A DNA stretch of 64,000 bases, taken from assembly GCA_022484565.1 (NCBI GenBank), contig JAKVKZ010000001.1, forward strand, positions 37,076-101,075, given 5' to 3'. The notes beneath the pieces are model-generated. The model searched no databases and was not told where the DNA came from. It worked only from the letters and a program-made list of their open reading frames with translations. The stretch is from Muribaculaceae bacterium. Lineage in GTDB: Bacteria; Bacteroidota; Bacteroidia; Bacteroidales; Muribaculaceae. The translations under genes and the position numbers were made by a program. Shown here in pieces: positions 34,218 through 42,529 of this stretch (position 1 is its first letter; every line of letters starts with the position of its first letter).

Positions 34218-34236
34218 AGTCTTCAAGCCTTTTAGG

Positions 34237-34284
34237 AAAGCGAGGGAAAGCATGTGAATTGTCGATGTTTTCCTTCGCTTTTTT
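34237..34284 (+). terminator. Terminator of the 12-gene salvage operon
   Basis: AAAGCGAGGGAAA pairs with TTTTCCTTCGCTTT (one mismatch) around an 18-base loop and is followed by a T run. It lies 19 bases after the SGNH gene. Confidence 0.75.
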
Positions 34285-34533
34285 ATCCATTTCCTTGTAG
34301 CCGAGCATTGTGGGTGTGAACAGCAAAAACGCTTGTAAGACGCTAATATGTAAGTATTTGCAAGAGTGTTCACGGAGAAGTGGTTCACACACGAGCATGC
34401 CTTTTTTCTTGGTTTTTTGTGCTTTTGTTTTTCTCATGATTTTGATGGTTCTGTTTAGCCATGGCAATATAAGGCTAAGGATGAATTGTGGAGCAAGAAA
34501 ACGGGAAATATTGAATGTGAATTTAGTCAACCG
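34285..34533. other. Gap between convergent genes, no supported gene
   Basis: Besides the terminator, this stretch shows no convincing coding region. A minus-strand open frame (34087-34530) runs through it into the SGNH gene but has no recognisable start context, domain or codon pattern. It is where the permease gene of the minus-strand metal transporter would be expected, and I see no remnant of one. Confidence 0.5.
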
Positions 34534-35241
34534 TCATTCACATTCAGTCTGGACAAAATGATGTGAAGCATGGCAATCGTGGATGGTGTGGTCCACTATT
34601 ATGTGGCGTGTGGCCATTTCTGATATTTTTATCATTTCATGTGATACGAGCAGGATTGTGGATGTTGGGGCCAGCGAAGCGATTATTTCATAAAGACGGG
34701 GTACAAACATACGGTCGATATATGATAATGGCTCATCGAGCACAAGTACGTGAGGCCGTGAGATAATGGCACGTCCCAATAATGTGCGCTGCAATTGTCC
34801 TCCCGACAGATTTCCGATAGGCTCGCCACGATGAGCCATCATTCCAGTCTGTTCGAGGGTGTCAGAAACCGACTTAATCTCATCAGCCGTGAATTTGTGA
34901 AATGGAGGCATGCCGCCGAATAATCCTGACGCAACAACTTCCTCCACAGTGACCGGGAAACGGTTGTCAATCATGTTCTTTTGAGGAAGGTATCCGATTT
35001 TCAGCGATTTCACTTCTTTGCCGTTCTGAAAATATTTCACGCTGCCTGTATCTGGCTTGATAAGTCCGAGAATAATGCGCAGCAATGTGGTTTTTCCTCC
35101 GCCATTAGGTCCCGTGATAGCCATGAAGTCACCTTCGTTGATGTCGATATTTACATCACGAAGAGTCCACCGGCGGTTGTTGAATCTTACGCCAATGTCG
35201 CTGAGCTTAATGATTTCCTTATTTGGTGGGGTAGTGGTCAT
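34534..35241 (-). CDS. Metal ABC transporter ATP-binding protein (ZnuC/MntB-like)
   Basis: The ATG at 35241 overlaps the stop of the substrate-binding gene by four bases and is preferred over a further upstream codon (35289) that lies inside that gene. The 235-residue protein has Walker A GPNGGGKTTLL, a Q-loop in IGYLPQKN, the signature LSGGQLQRTLLGRA and Walker B VLVLDEP followed by the switch histidine in LLVSHE. The GYLPQ.N.ID..FP pattern is typical of zinc/manganese importer ATPases. No permease gene follows it, so the third component must be elsewhere. Confidence 0.85.
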   Translation of the reverse strand: MTTTPPNKEIIKLSDIGVRFNNRRWTLRDVNIDINEGDFMAITGPNGGGKTTLLRIILGLIKPDTGSVKYFQNGKEVKSLKIGYLPQKNMIDNRFPVTVEEVVASGLFGGMPPFHKFTADEIKSVSDTLEQTGMMAHRGEPIGNLSGGQLQRTLLGRAIISRPHVLVLDEPLSYIDRMFVPRLYEIIASLAPTSTILLVSHEMIKISEMATRHIIVDHTIHDCHASHHFVQTECE

Positions 35242-36131
35242 TTGTTTTTTGCAAGAGCATCTGCCGTGTTGCGCATTTCTGCTTCCCAATCGCTGTTCAT
35301 CGGATTGATTGACACAATTTTCGCACCGATCTGACTGTTCACGCTCTCGATTTCCCTGCTGTCGAAACTCTTTTGGAAGAACAGGATTTTCGCACCGCTT
35401 TTCTTGGCAACTACAATTTCTTTTTCCAGTTGAGTAGGCGACATCTCTTTGCCTTCGCTTTCCAGATTAATTTGCTTCAGGCCATAATCTCTGGCAAAAT
35501 AGCTTAGCGACGGATGCCAAATCAGGAAAGACTCACCCTTTACAGGAGCAAGTTCTTTGCTTAAATCAGCATCGAGGACATTAAGTTCCTGCAATAATTT
35601 ATTATAGTTCCGCTGGTAATAATTGCTGTTTTTTCCATCCAGGCTGATTACGGCATCGAGCATGTTCTTTGCGATAATCTTTGCATTTGCTACTGAACTC
35701 CAGATGTGTGGATCAACTGCGTTGGGATGTGGAGGCTCGTTACTTGAAGTGTGACTTCCGTAAATTAGTGGAATTCCTTTGGAATTGTCGAAAATCTTCA
35801 AGTTGGGATTATTGGTTTTAGCCTTGTTCACGATTGCCAATTCAAAACCAATATTTCCTATTCTGAAATAAGCCTCGCTTTTCTCGAGATTGATAATGTG
35901 AGAGAAGCTGGGGTCGTAGGTTTCGGGATTAGCATCCTGAGCAAGCAGACACATTACCGTGAATTTGTTCCCAACAATTTTTTCCAAAAGATATTTTTGC
36001 GGCTGGATGCTGACGGTGATTATTCTTTCATTCTTTTTCACGTTGCTGCAACTTGTCGCCCATAATCCTATGGATGCCACGACAAATGCCATTGTGAGAT
36101 ATAAGATATGTGATTTGAATGCCTTCATCAA
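35238..36131 (-). CDS. Metal-binding lipoprotein of an ABC importer (ZnuA-like)
   Basis: The 297-residue protein has a signal peptide ending in a lipobox (LWATSCSN, cysteine near residue 28). It then shows a ZnuA/TroA fold: a YLLEKIVGNKFTVMCLL strand-helix pair, YDPSFSHI with a first ligand, VDPHIWSS with the second histidine and FLIWHPSLSYFARDYGL with the third. A short HTSSNEPPHPNA insert replaces the long His-rich loop of many ZnuA proteins. It would capture zinc or manganese in the periplasm. It has its own promoter and a coupled ATPase gene. Confidence 0.85.
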   Translation of the reverse strand: MMKAFKSHILYLTMAFVVASIGLWATSCSNVKKNERIITVSIQPQKYLLEKIVGNKFTVMCLLAQDANPETYDPSFSHIINLEKSEAYFRIGNIGFELAIVNKAKTNNPNLKIFDNSKGIPLIYGSHTSSNEPPHPNAVDPHIWSSVANAKIIAKNMLDAVISLDGKNSNYYQRNYNKLLQELNVLDADLSKELAPVKGESFLIWHPSLSYFARDYGLKQINLESEGKEMSPTQLEKEIVVAKKSGAKILFFQKSFDSREIESVNSQIGAKIVSINPMNSDWEAEMRNTADALAKNK

Positions 36132-36165
36132 GATTTGAAATCAATTACTGATGCCTAATTAGCTA

Positions 36166-36196
36166 CAAAGTTAATAAATTTAACAACGGAATGCAA
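36166..36196 (-). promoter_or_regulatory. Bacteroidota-type promoter for the metal ABC operon
   Basis: On the minus strand TTG (36196-36194) and TAACTTTG (36173-36166) are 20 bases apart. The start would fall near 36159, about 28 bases before the ATG at 36131. No obvious metal-repressor palindrome overlaps it. Confidence 0.7.
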
Positions 36197-36254
36197 GTTT
36201 TATTAGTGAATTATTCCGACAATCACTAAATATTTCCGTTTGGAATCTATATTT

Positions 36255-36797
36255 TTAATTTTCGAGGCCATAAACCTCACGCCTCATTCTGGCTATTGTC
36301 TCTTTAATCTGCATATCGCTGAAAGGTCCGTAGGTCATTAAATTCAATTTCAGAGGTTGACCACCAGGCCTGTAAGCAGGTTGAACATAGTCGTATTCGG
36401 TGTGAAGTGTAAATCCTCGTTTTTCATAAAACCTCACGCGTGCCAATGTGAGGTCATCGATTACAGGTTCCACTTCGAGAATGATGCGTTTGGCAGGCGA
36501 AACTGCAAGAAGATGATTAAAAAGTTGGGTGCCTATTCCATTTCCTCTTTTAGTGGGAAGAATTGCAAAATGCTCAAGATAAGCCGTTTCGCCCCATTCC
36601 CAATGAGAAAGAAAGCCTGCAAAAGCACTGTCAACACGAACAGAAGTCACATTAAATGCCTTTTTGTCACCTGATAAGAACCTTTCAAATTCTTCTTTGT
36701 CGCGACGTTCTATCTCAGGGAAAGACGCCTCATAAAGATTCGTGATTTCTTTGATTTCTTTTGATTCTGAAGAATTTTCTATGTAATTGATAATCAT
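36255..36797 (-). CDS. GNAT-family N-acetyltransferase
   Basis: The 180-residue protein has the acetyl-CoA binding segment LEHFAILPTKRGNGIGTQLF (about 73-92), a good match to the GNAT motif A (R/Q-x-x-G-x-G/A), followed by the beta5-alpha4 part RVRFYEKRGFTLH. The substrate cannot be told. It starts 104 bases from the divergent Lrp/AsnC gene, so the regulator may control it. Its C-terminal YGPFSDMQIKETIARMRREVYG extends a little beyond the core fold. Confidence 0.8.
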   Translation of the reverse strand: MIINYIENSSESKEIKEITNLYEASFPEIERRDKEEFERFLSGDKKAFNVTSVRVDSAFAGFLSHWEWGETAYLEHFAILPTKRGNGIGTQLFNHLLAVSPAKRIILEVEPVIDDLTLARVRFYEKRGFTLHTEYDYVQPAYRPGGQPLKLNLMTYGPFSDMQIKETIARMRREVYGLEN

Positions 36798-36900
36798 TTG
36801 ACAAAAATTTCTTACTTTTGTTTATTATTTGTCTCAATAATGAAACGAGACTTTTCAAGTTTTATTGAATATTAAATTAAAGTTACACAATATTTTTGTC

Positions 36901-37371
36901 ATGGCAAAACCTCAATTAGATGATTTGGATTATAAAATCCTGGAAATGCTTGCGCTGAATGCTCGCAAGCCTTATTTGGAAGTAGCTCGTGAATGTGGCG
37001 TTTCGGGCGCCGCAATACATCAGCGCATTCAAAAGCTCAACAACATGGGCGTGTTGAAAGGCTCTGAATCGCTTATCAATCCTTCAGCAGTCGGCTTCGA
37101 TACTTGCGCGTATATAGGCATTTTTCTAAAGGACCCAATGAACTATGGTGAAGTGGTGAACTGTCTGCGCAATATTCCGGAAGTAGTGGAATGTCATTTC
37201 ACTACAGGACAGTACGACATGTTTGTCAAAATTTATGCCCGCAACAACGATGACCTGCTGAAAATTATCCATGGTAAGCTCCAGAATTTGGGACTTGCCC
37301 GCACTGAGACACTTATCTCTTTCAAGGAAGTGTTCAAACGTCAGATTCCAATTAACAGGGAGGAAGAGTAA
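36901..37371 (+). CDS. Lrp/AsnC-family transcriptional regulator
   Basis: I start at the ATG at 36901; a TTG 36 bases upstream is in frame but gives a non-conserved extension. The 156-residue protein begins LDDLDYKILEMLALNARKP, the classic first helices, then a helix-turn-helix around ECGVSGAAIHQRIQKLNNMGVL. It ends with a RAM-type ligand domain (VVECHFTTGQYDMFVKIYARN). It should respond to an amino acid. Its TAA overlaps the ATG of the next gene by one base. It is divergent from the GNAT gene, with TACTTTTG (36813-36820) as a possible -7 element. Confidence 0.85.
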   Translation: MAKPQLDDLDYKILEMLALNARKPYLEVARECGVSGAAIHQRIQKLNNMGVLKGSESLINPSAVGFDTCAYIGIFLKDPMNYGEVVNCLRNIPEVVECHFTTGQYDMFVKIYARNNDDLLKIIHGKLQNLGLARTETLISFKEVFKRQIPINREEE

Positions 37372-38168
37372 TGGCATATAGTTTTGATACGGATGCCTTG
37401 CTGCTCGATGCTGTGCAATGTGCCCGTGAGGCAGGGAGAATCCAGATAGGCTATTTCCGCTCAGGAAAACTCGACATCCAATCGAAATCATCAATAACTG
37501 ATATTGTAACCGCAGCCGACAAGGCATCGGAACAGTCAATCATAAACTTTATCCACGAGAAATATCCAACTCATTCCATCCTGTCGGAAGAATCGGGCGA
37601 AGATGGCAAAACAAGTGATTTTCAGTGGGTAATCGACCCTTTGGACGGCACTACAAATTTCAGTGCTGGACTTCCGCTTTTTTGCGTTTCAATCGGAATC
37701 CGTTACAAAGGAGAAACCGTGGTAGGTGTGGTCTTTGCTCCATATCTTGATGAGCTGTTTCACGCAGTGGCCGGAGGTGGCGCATTTCTGAATGGGAATC
37801 CCATCCATTGCGGCAACAAGGTGGATTTGCATGAGGCTGTGGTTTCTACGGGCTTCCCCTATGATAAGGCGTTGACACCCGACAATAATCTTGACAATGC
37901 CGAGCGCATTATGCCTATAGTCCGCGGTTATCGCAGGCTTGGTTCTGCAGCCATTGATATTTGCTATGTGGCGGCTGGCAATCTTGACGGCTACTGGGAA
38001 ATAAATCTGCATCAATGGGACGTGTGCGCAGGTCTGTTGATTGCGGAAGAGGCGGGTGCCACCATTTGGCATTTCCGCACCGACCGCAATGTGTCAGTGC
38101 TGGTTGGCTCTCCCGACATCGCGAATGCCATGAGGCCATTGATTTCCACAGTGCCACGGAAAGGGTAA
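37371..38168 (+). CDS. Inositol-monophosphatase-family phosphatase (SuhB-like)
   Basis: The 265-residue protein has the metal and substrate motifs of the family: ILSEESGED (about 64-72), WVIDPLDGTTNFSAGLP (about 87-103) with the DPxDGT metal site, and WDVCAGLLIAEEAGA (about 215-229). It would hydrolyse inositol monophosphate or a related sugar phosphate such as NADP or fructose-1,6-bisphosphate with magnesium. It is translationally coupled to the Lrp-type regulator (stop and start share one base). Confidence 0.85.
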   Translation: MAYSFDTDALLLDAVQCAREAGRIQIGYFRSGKLDIQSKSSITDIVTAADKASEQSIINFIHEKYPTHSILSEESGEDGKTSDFQWVIDPLDGTTNFSAGLPLFCVSIGIRYKGETVVGVVFAPYLDELFHAVAGGGAFLNGNPIHCGNKVDLHEAVVSTGFPYDKALTPDNNLDNAERIMPIVRGYRRLGSAAIDICYVAAGNLDGYWEINLHQWDVCAGLLIAEEAGATIWHFRTDRNVSVLVGSPDIANAMRPLISTVPRKG

Positions 38169-38214
38169 TTCTTGTGTATCTCACCGGGAATGACTACTTA
38201 GAAAGTCGATTCTC

Positions 38215-38357
38215 ACCACTGCTTGGAATTTCGGCATCGGTGCCGATGTTCTGAACAAGTCAGAAGTCCCGCTCAGCTATGGACTAAGTCCCAGCAAAGT
38301 TGCCGATTTCAGCATCAAGACCATTTTTGGGCTGTCACTTTAGGCTATATTTTCTGA
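38215..38357 (+). pseudogene. 3' remnant of a PorT-like beta-barrel gene
   Basis: Translation from 38218 reads TAWNFGIGADVLNKSEVP, closely like AAWNVGIGVELLNHLQIS in the intact gene at 38455-39075. A one-base frameshift near 38330 is needed to reach FWAVTLGYIF and the stop at 38355-38357, which matches the final strand of the family (ending in Phe). No start or N-terminal part survives; upstream frames hit stops at 38191. It is a dead first copy in a three-gene tandem array. Confidence 0.65.
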
Positions 38358-38382
38358 TTTTGTCGTTTTTTAGAGTTAAAGT

Positions 38383-38413
38383 TTTGCCTATTGTGAAAAT
38401 ATATTTATTTTTG
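38383..38413 (+). promoter_or_regulatory. Bacteroidota-type promoter for the first intact beta-barrel gene
   Basis: TTTG at 38383-38386 and TATTTTTG at 38406-38413 are 19 bases apart, 41 bases before the ATG at 38455. It begins just after the pseudogene remnant. Confidence 0.7.
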
Positions 38414-38454
38414 CAATCTATTTATGAACATATTAATAAATAAAAACTAAAGAA

Positions 38455-39075
38455 ATGAAATCACTTAAGAAAATTTTAGTTGTAGCTCTTTTTGCTATCG
38501 TGGTAGCTGCTCCAGCATCTGCACAGATTCGCTTTGGTGTAAAAGGCGGTATTCTTGTGAACAGCATGTCGTTCAGTAATAATATTATTGACCAAGCTCT
38601 CGACGCTCAAAACCGTACAGGCTTTACGGGTGGCGTTATGACTGAAATTGGAATTCCAATTGTAGGTCTTTGCGCTGACGCATCTCTTATGTATGCACAC
38701 CGTAGCGCGAAAGTTGATGCTACTGGTAATGAGGAATTTGCAAAGCGTGATTATCTTGAAATTCCTATCAACCTGAAATATAAATTCAATTTGCCTGTTA
38801 TTAAGCCAATGATTTTCACTGGTCCAAGTTTCAGTTTCCTGCTCAGTGACAAAAGCCCGAAAGAATTCTCCGGCGTGTTTGAATATGAGAAATGGGAAGC
38901 AGCATGGAATGTTGGTATCGGTGTTGAACTCCTTAACCATCTTCAAATTTCCGCAAGTCATGCATGGGGCTTCAATAAACTTTTGAAGGTTTCAAAAATT
39001 GGTGGTACCACCATCAGCAATGACAAGGACGGTAAAGACAAATATTGGACTATCACAGCTGCTTATCTGTTCTAA
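38455..39075 (+). CDS. Small outer-membrane beta-barrel protein (PorT-like), copy 1
   Basis: The 206-residue protein has a signal peptide (about 1-23, ending PASAQ) followed at once by IRFGVKGGIL and alternating amphipathic strands: MTEIGIPIVGLCADASLMYA, then DYLEIPINLKYKF, then PMIFTGPSFSFLL. It ends in AAYLF with a terminal phenylalanine, as outer-membrane barrels do. This is the outer-membrane beta-barrel family (PF13568 type). Role unknown. Its nearest relative is the gene at 39232-39849. Confidence 0.8.
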   Translation: MKSLKKILVVALFAIVVAAPASAQIRFGVKGGILVNSMSFSNNIIDQALDAQNRTGFTGGVMTEIGIPIVGLCADASLMYAHRSAKVDATGNEEFAKRDYLEIPINLKYKFNLPVIKPMIFTGPSFSFLLSDKSPKEFSGVFEYEKWEAAWNVGIGVELLNHLQISASHAWGFNKLLKVSKIGGTTISNDKDGKDKYWTITAAYLF

Positions 39076-39111
39076 GATAGAATCATAACAGATATTAAAT
39101 CTGGCATAAAG

Positions 39112-39167
39112 ATTGGCATTTTCAGCGTTACTCTTGTGGTAATTGGCGGAAATGCCGATTTTTTTTG
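39112..39167 (+). terminator. Terminator between the two beta-barrel genes
   Basis: ATTGGCATTTTC pairs with GGAAATGCCGAT (G-T pairs allowed) around a 24-base loop and ends in a run of eight T. The T run also supplies the -33 element of the next promoter. Confidence 0.75.
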
Positions 39168-39195
39168 TCAGTAACGATAAATTATGGTAGCTTTG
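39164..39195 (+). promoter_or_regulatory. Bacteroidota-type promoter for beta-barrel copy 2
   Basis: TTTG at 39164-39167 and TAGCTTTG at 39188-39195 are 20 bases apart. The ATG follows at 39232. Confidence 0.7.
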
Positions 39196-39231
39196 CAGCA
39201 ATAATTATAAAACGACAATATTAAGGAAATA

Positions 39232-39849
39232 ATGAAGAGGATAATAAGGATATTTACATTATGCCTGGCATTGAGTGTCGCTGTCTCTGTAAGTGCTGAA
39301 GCGCGTTGGGCCGTAGTTGCCGGCGTTGATGGCACCACATTGCATTATGTGCAGCCGCTTGTCACGGTTGATCACTCCACTGGATTTTTGGCTGGCGTGA
39401 CAGGTGAGATTATGTTTCCGGGCGTTGGATTTGGAGTAGATGCTTCAGTGCTGTATGCCTTAAAGGGCGCTACTACCCACCTTGGCGAAAAGACGGTGTG
39501 GGCTTCCGACGGTTATGGAAATGAAAAGTCGTATCTGCACTATATTGAGATTCCTATCAACTTAAAGTTCAAGTACACTAATTTGAACGGCGTGGAGAAT
39601 TATGTTGCTCCTATTTTGTTCGGTGGCCCTGTGTTTGGAATACTTGCCGGGCATAACAAGGTTGACGCGTTCAAGTATGCAGGAGGCGACTTCGGTCTGC
39701 AAGCCGGCATAGGTGCTGAAATAATGCGTAAGTTCCAATTGAATGCAAGTTACACTTGGGGGCTTACCTATGCATTAGAAACCAAGAAGCTCGACAATTT
39801 CAGTGCCCGTAACAGAGGCTGGAAAGTTACGCTTAGCTACTTTTTTTAG
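39232..39849 (+). CDS. Small outer-membrane beta-barrel protein (PorT-like), copy 2
   Basis: The 205-residue protein has a signal peptide (about 1-23, ending VSAEA) and the same strand plan as copy 1: WAVVAGVDGTTLHYV, VTGEIMFPGVGFGVDASVLYA, YIEIPINLKFKYTNLNG and a terminal LSYFF. The shared YxEIPINLK[YF]K strand is the best link to copy 1. It is expressed from its own promoter, not as an operon with copy 1. Function unknown; likely in the outer membrane. Confidence 0.8.
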   Translation: MKRIIRIFTLCLALSVAVSVSAEARWAVVAGVDGTTLHYVQPLVTVDHSTGFLAGVTGEIMFPGVGFGVDASVLYALKGATTHLGEKTVWASDGYGNEKSYLHYIEIPINLKFKYTNLNGVENYVAPILFGGPVFGILAGHNKVDAFKYAGGDFGLQAGIGAEIMRKFQLNASYTWGLTYALETKKLDNFSARNRGWKVTLSYFF

Positions 39850-39935
39850 ATAATAATTTAATATCAAGCCATATCGGGGCTTTAAGGTCGTGAATAAGTC
39901 CTTAAAGCCTTTGATTTTCTTTTAATACCCGTCCA

Positions 39936-42398
39936 TTGAATTTTGCTGAAGTAATATTGCCTTTGCCGATTTATGGCACGTTCACTTATCGTATACCTGC
40001 CACAGCCAGTGACTTGAAGATAGGTTGTCGCGTCCTTGTGCCGTTTGGCAGGAAAAAACTTTATACGGGTATTGTCGCGCTTACTCACGATAAAGAGCCT
40101 GAAGGCTACGTTGTGAAGGAGATTCAGGTTGTGCTCGATTCCGAACCGATACTCCGCAATCCCCAACTTAAATTCTGGGATTGGATTTCGCAATATTACC
40201 TTTGCTCGGTGGGTGATGTTTACAAGGCCGCAGTACCTACGGGGCTTAAAGTCGAAAGTGAGACTTTTGTAAGCGCCAATCCTGATTATGAGGAAAAGGA
40301 AGCAGGGGAGCTGAAGGAACGTGAACGGATAATCTACGATTTGATATGTAGCCGCGACCGTGTGCAATTGAGCGAAATCGCACACGCCACAGGATTCAAG
40401 AATGTGGAAGCCGTGGTGAGCCGTATGCTTGAAAAGAATGCAATTGTCGTGGCGGAGAAAGTGGTGGATTCCTATCGGCCAAAGACTGAAACCTGCATTG
40501 CTTTTACCATTGAGCAGGGTGATGAGGCAGGTCTGCATCATTTTTTCGACCTTGTGGCGCGGAGTAAAAAGCAGGAATCACTTCTGCTTGCATTTCTCGA
40601 CTTGTCGCACTGGCTGCAAAAAAATAAAATAGCCGAGGTGTCGCGCAAAGAACTGCTTGAACGGGCTGATGTCAGTCAGGCAGTGCTGTCGGCAGTGATG
40701 GAAAAGGGTATTTTCCGTCAATATAAAAAGGAGATAAACCGATTTGAGGCGCTGACCAATCATCTTGGTGAATTGCCTAAACTCAGTGATGAGCAACATC
40801 GGGCCTACTGTGATATCTTGGATTCCTTTAAGGATAAGAACATAACATTGCTTCATGGCGTAACCTCAAGCGGAAAGACTGAAATATACATACATTTAAT
40901 CAGTGAGATGCTCCGGCTTGGCCGTCAAACGCTGTATCTTGTGCCTGAAATAGCACTTACCACGCAATTGACTTTGCGGCTGAAGCGTGTGTTTGGAAGT
41001 AAACTGCTGATTTATCATTCACGCTTCACCGATAATGAGCGGGTTGACATTTGGCGCCGTCTGCTCAATGATGCCGAGCCATGTGTGGTGATAGGCGTCC
41101 GTTCTTCAGTGTTCTTGCCATTTTCCAATCTTGGACTGGTGATAGTGGATGAGGAACACGATACAAGCTATAAGCAGCAGGATCCTGCACCGCGTTACAA
41201 CGGCAGGAATGCCGCAATGGTACTTGCCATGCTCCATGGGGCTAAAACACTTCTCGGCTCAGCCACTCCGGCTATTGATAGTTATTACAATGCCTTGAAC
41301 GGAAAATACGGCCTTGTGAAACTCATGAAGCGATATTCCGACATAGAATTGCCTTCGGTGGAGGTAATCGACACAAAGTTGGCCCACAAAAAACATGAAA
41401 TGAAAAACATGTTTACCACCCAATTGATTGCTATCTGCCAAAAGGCTCTTGATGCTGATGAACAGGTGATATTATTCCAGAACCGACGAGGTTTTGCGCC
41501 TATGGTCCGTTGCAAGGAATGTGGATGGGTGCCGAAATGCACCAATTGCGATGTGTCGCTTACTTATCATAAACACGTCAATTCATTGTCGTGCCATTAT
41601 TGCGGCTATACGATTTCATTGCCTGACGTTTGCCCTGCATGTGGACTTCCGGGCATTGAAGTAATCGGTTATGGGACTGAACGCATTGAGGATATTGTGG
41701 ATGAGGCTTTCCCATCACGCACAATTCTTAGAATGGACCTTGACACAACTCGCTCAAAATCGAGTTACGAGAAGATTATTGATGATTTTTCACATCATCG
41801 TGCCCAAATTCTTGTCGGTACTCAGATGGTTACCAAAGGGCTTGATTTCGATGGAGTCAGTGTTGTTGGCATTCTTAATGCCGACACGCTAATCAATTTC
41901 CCTGATTTTCACTCTTCTGAACGTGCATTCAATATGCTTGAACAGGTGTCGGGGCGCAGCGGGCGCAAGAGCAAGCGAGGTAAAGTGGTGGTCCAGACCA
42001 GTGAGCCTGAGCATCCTGTGATAGGTTTTGTCAGCAACCACGATTATGAGGGATTCTACAATTATGAAATAGCCGACCGTGAGCGTTTCCGTTATCCTCC
42101 TTTCACCAAAATTATCAATATCTACTTGAAGCATCGTGAGGCCGATGTGGTGCAGGAGATGGCTGTACGCTTCAGCAATCTTCTCCGCGAAGTGTTTGGC
42201 CAGCGTGTGCTTGGGCCTGAGATACCATTGGTGGGGCGAATACAGCAATTATATATCCGTCAGATTACGTTGAAGATGGAAAATGAGGCGTCAATGTATA
42301 AGGTGAAGAAGATTCTGCGTGATTCCTATGAGCGTATGCTGGAGTTCGACAGCCGTATGCGACGCGTGATTCTTTATTACGATGTTGACCCGTTATGA
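39936..42398 (+). CDS. priA: Primosomal replication protein N' (PriA helicase)
   Basis: The start is a TTG at 39936. A stop lies in frame at 39912, there is no ATG between, and the protein aligns from its first residues with the PriA N terminus (AEVILPLPIYGTFTY). The 820-residue protein has Walker A GVTSSGKTEIY (about 308), Walker B/DEAH box VDEEHDT (about 406) and the zinc-binding cysteines between CKECGWVPKC and CPACG (about 527-570), then helicase motifs such as VGTQMVTKGLDFD and EQVSGRSGR. It restarts stalled replication forks. No promoter is obvious in the 86-base gap. Confidence 0.95.
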   Translation: MNFAEVILPLPIYGTFTYRIPATASDLKIGCRVLVPFGRKKLYTGIVALTHDKEPEGYVVKEIQVVLDSEPILRNPQLKFWDWISQYYLCSVGDVYKAAVPTGLKVESETFVSANPDYEEKEAGELKERERIIYDLICSRDRVQLSEIAHATGFKNVEAVVSRMLEKNAIVVAEKVVDSYRPKTETCIAFTIEQGDEAGLHHFFDLVARSKKQESLLLAFLDLSHWLQKNKIAEVSRKELLERADVSQAVLSAVMEKGIFRQYKKEINRFEALTNHLGELPKLSDEQHRAYCDILDSFKDKNITLLHGVTSSGKTEIYIHLISEMLRLGRQTLYLVPEIALTTQLTLRLKRVFGSKLLIYHSRFTDNERVDIWRRLLNDAEPCVVIGVRSSVFLPFSNLGLVIVDEEHDTSYKQQDPAPRYNGRNAAMVLAMLHGAKTLLGSATPAIDSYYNALNGKYGLVKLMKRYSDIELPSVEVIDTKLAHKKHEMKNMFTTQLIAICQKALDADEQVILFQNRRGFAPMVRCKECGWVPKCTNCDVSLTYHKHVNSLSCHYCGYTISLPDVCPACGLPGIEVIGYGTERIEDIVDEAFPSRTILRMDLDTTRSKSSYEKIIDDFSHHRAQILVGTQMVTKGLDFDGVSVVGILNADTLINFPDFHSSERAFNMLEQVSGRSGRKSKRGKVVVQTSEPEHPVIGFVSNHDYEGFYNYEIADRERFRYPPFTKIINIYLKHREADVVQEMAVRFSNLLREVFGQRVLGPEIPLVGRIQQLYIRQITLKMENEASMYKVKKILRDSYERMLEFDSRMRRVILYYDVDPL

Positions 42399-42450
42399 TG
42401 GTCATGTATTGCTTCATCACCTGCAATAAAACTTAAAACTGCGCTATTTA

Positions 42451-42482
42451 TTTCGTATTTTGCTTGCCTTGCAGTATCTTTG
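42451..42482 (+). promoter_or_regulatory. Probable promoter of the S41 protease gene
   Basis: TATCTTTG at 42475-42482 is an exact -7 match with TTTCG (42451-42455) 19 bases upstream as an imperfect -33. It lies 48 bases before the gene start. Confidence 0.5.
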
Positions 42483-42529
42483 CATTGCTTTTGCCGTTAG
42501 GCTGAAAGCAGACAATCAAAAAATTATCA

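Noticed and set aside
34087..34530. A 147-codon minus-strand frame after the metal ABC ATPase
   Set aside because: I considered it as a decayed permease, but it lacks membrane helices and overlaps the SGNH gene and its terminator.
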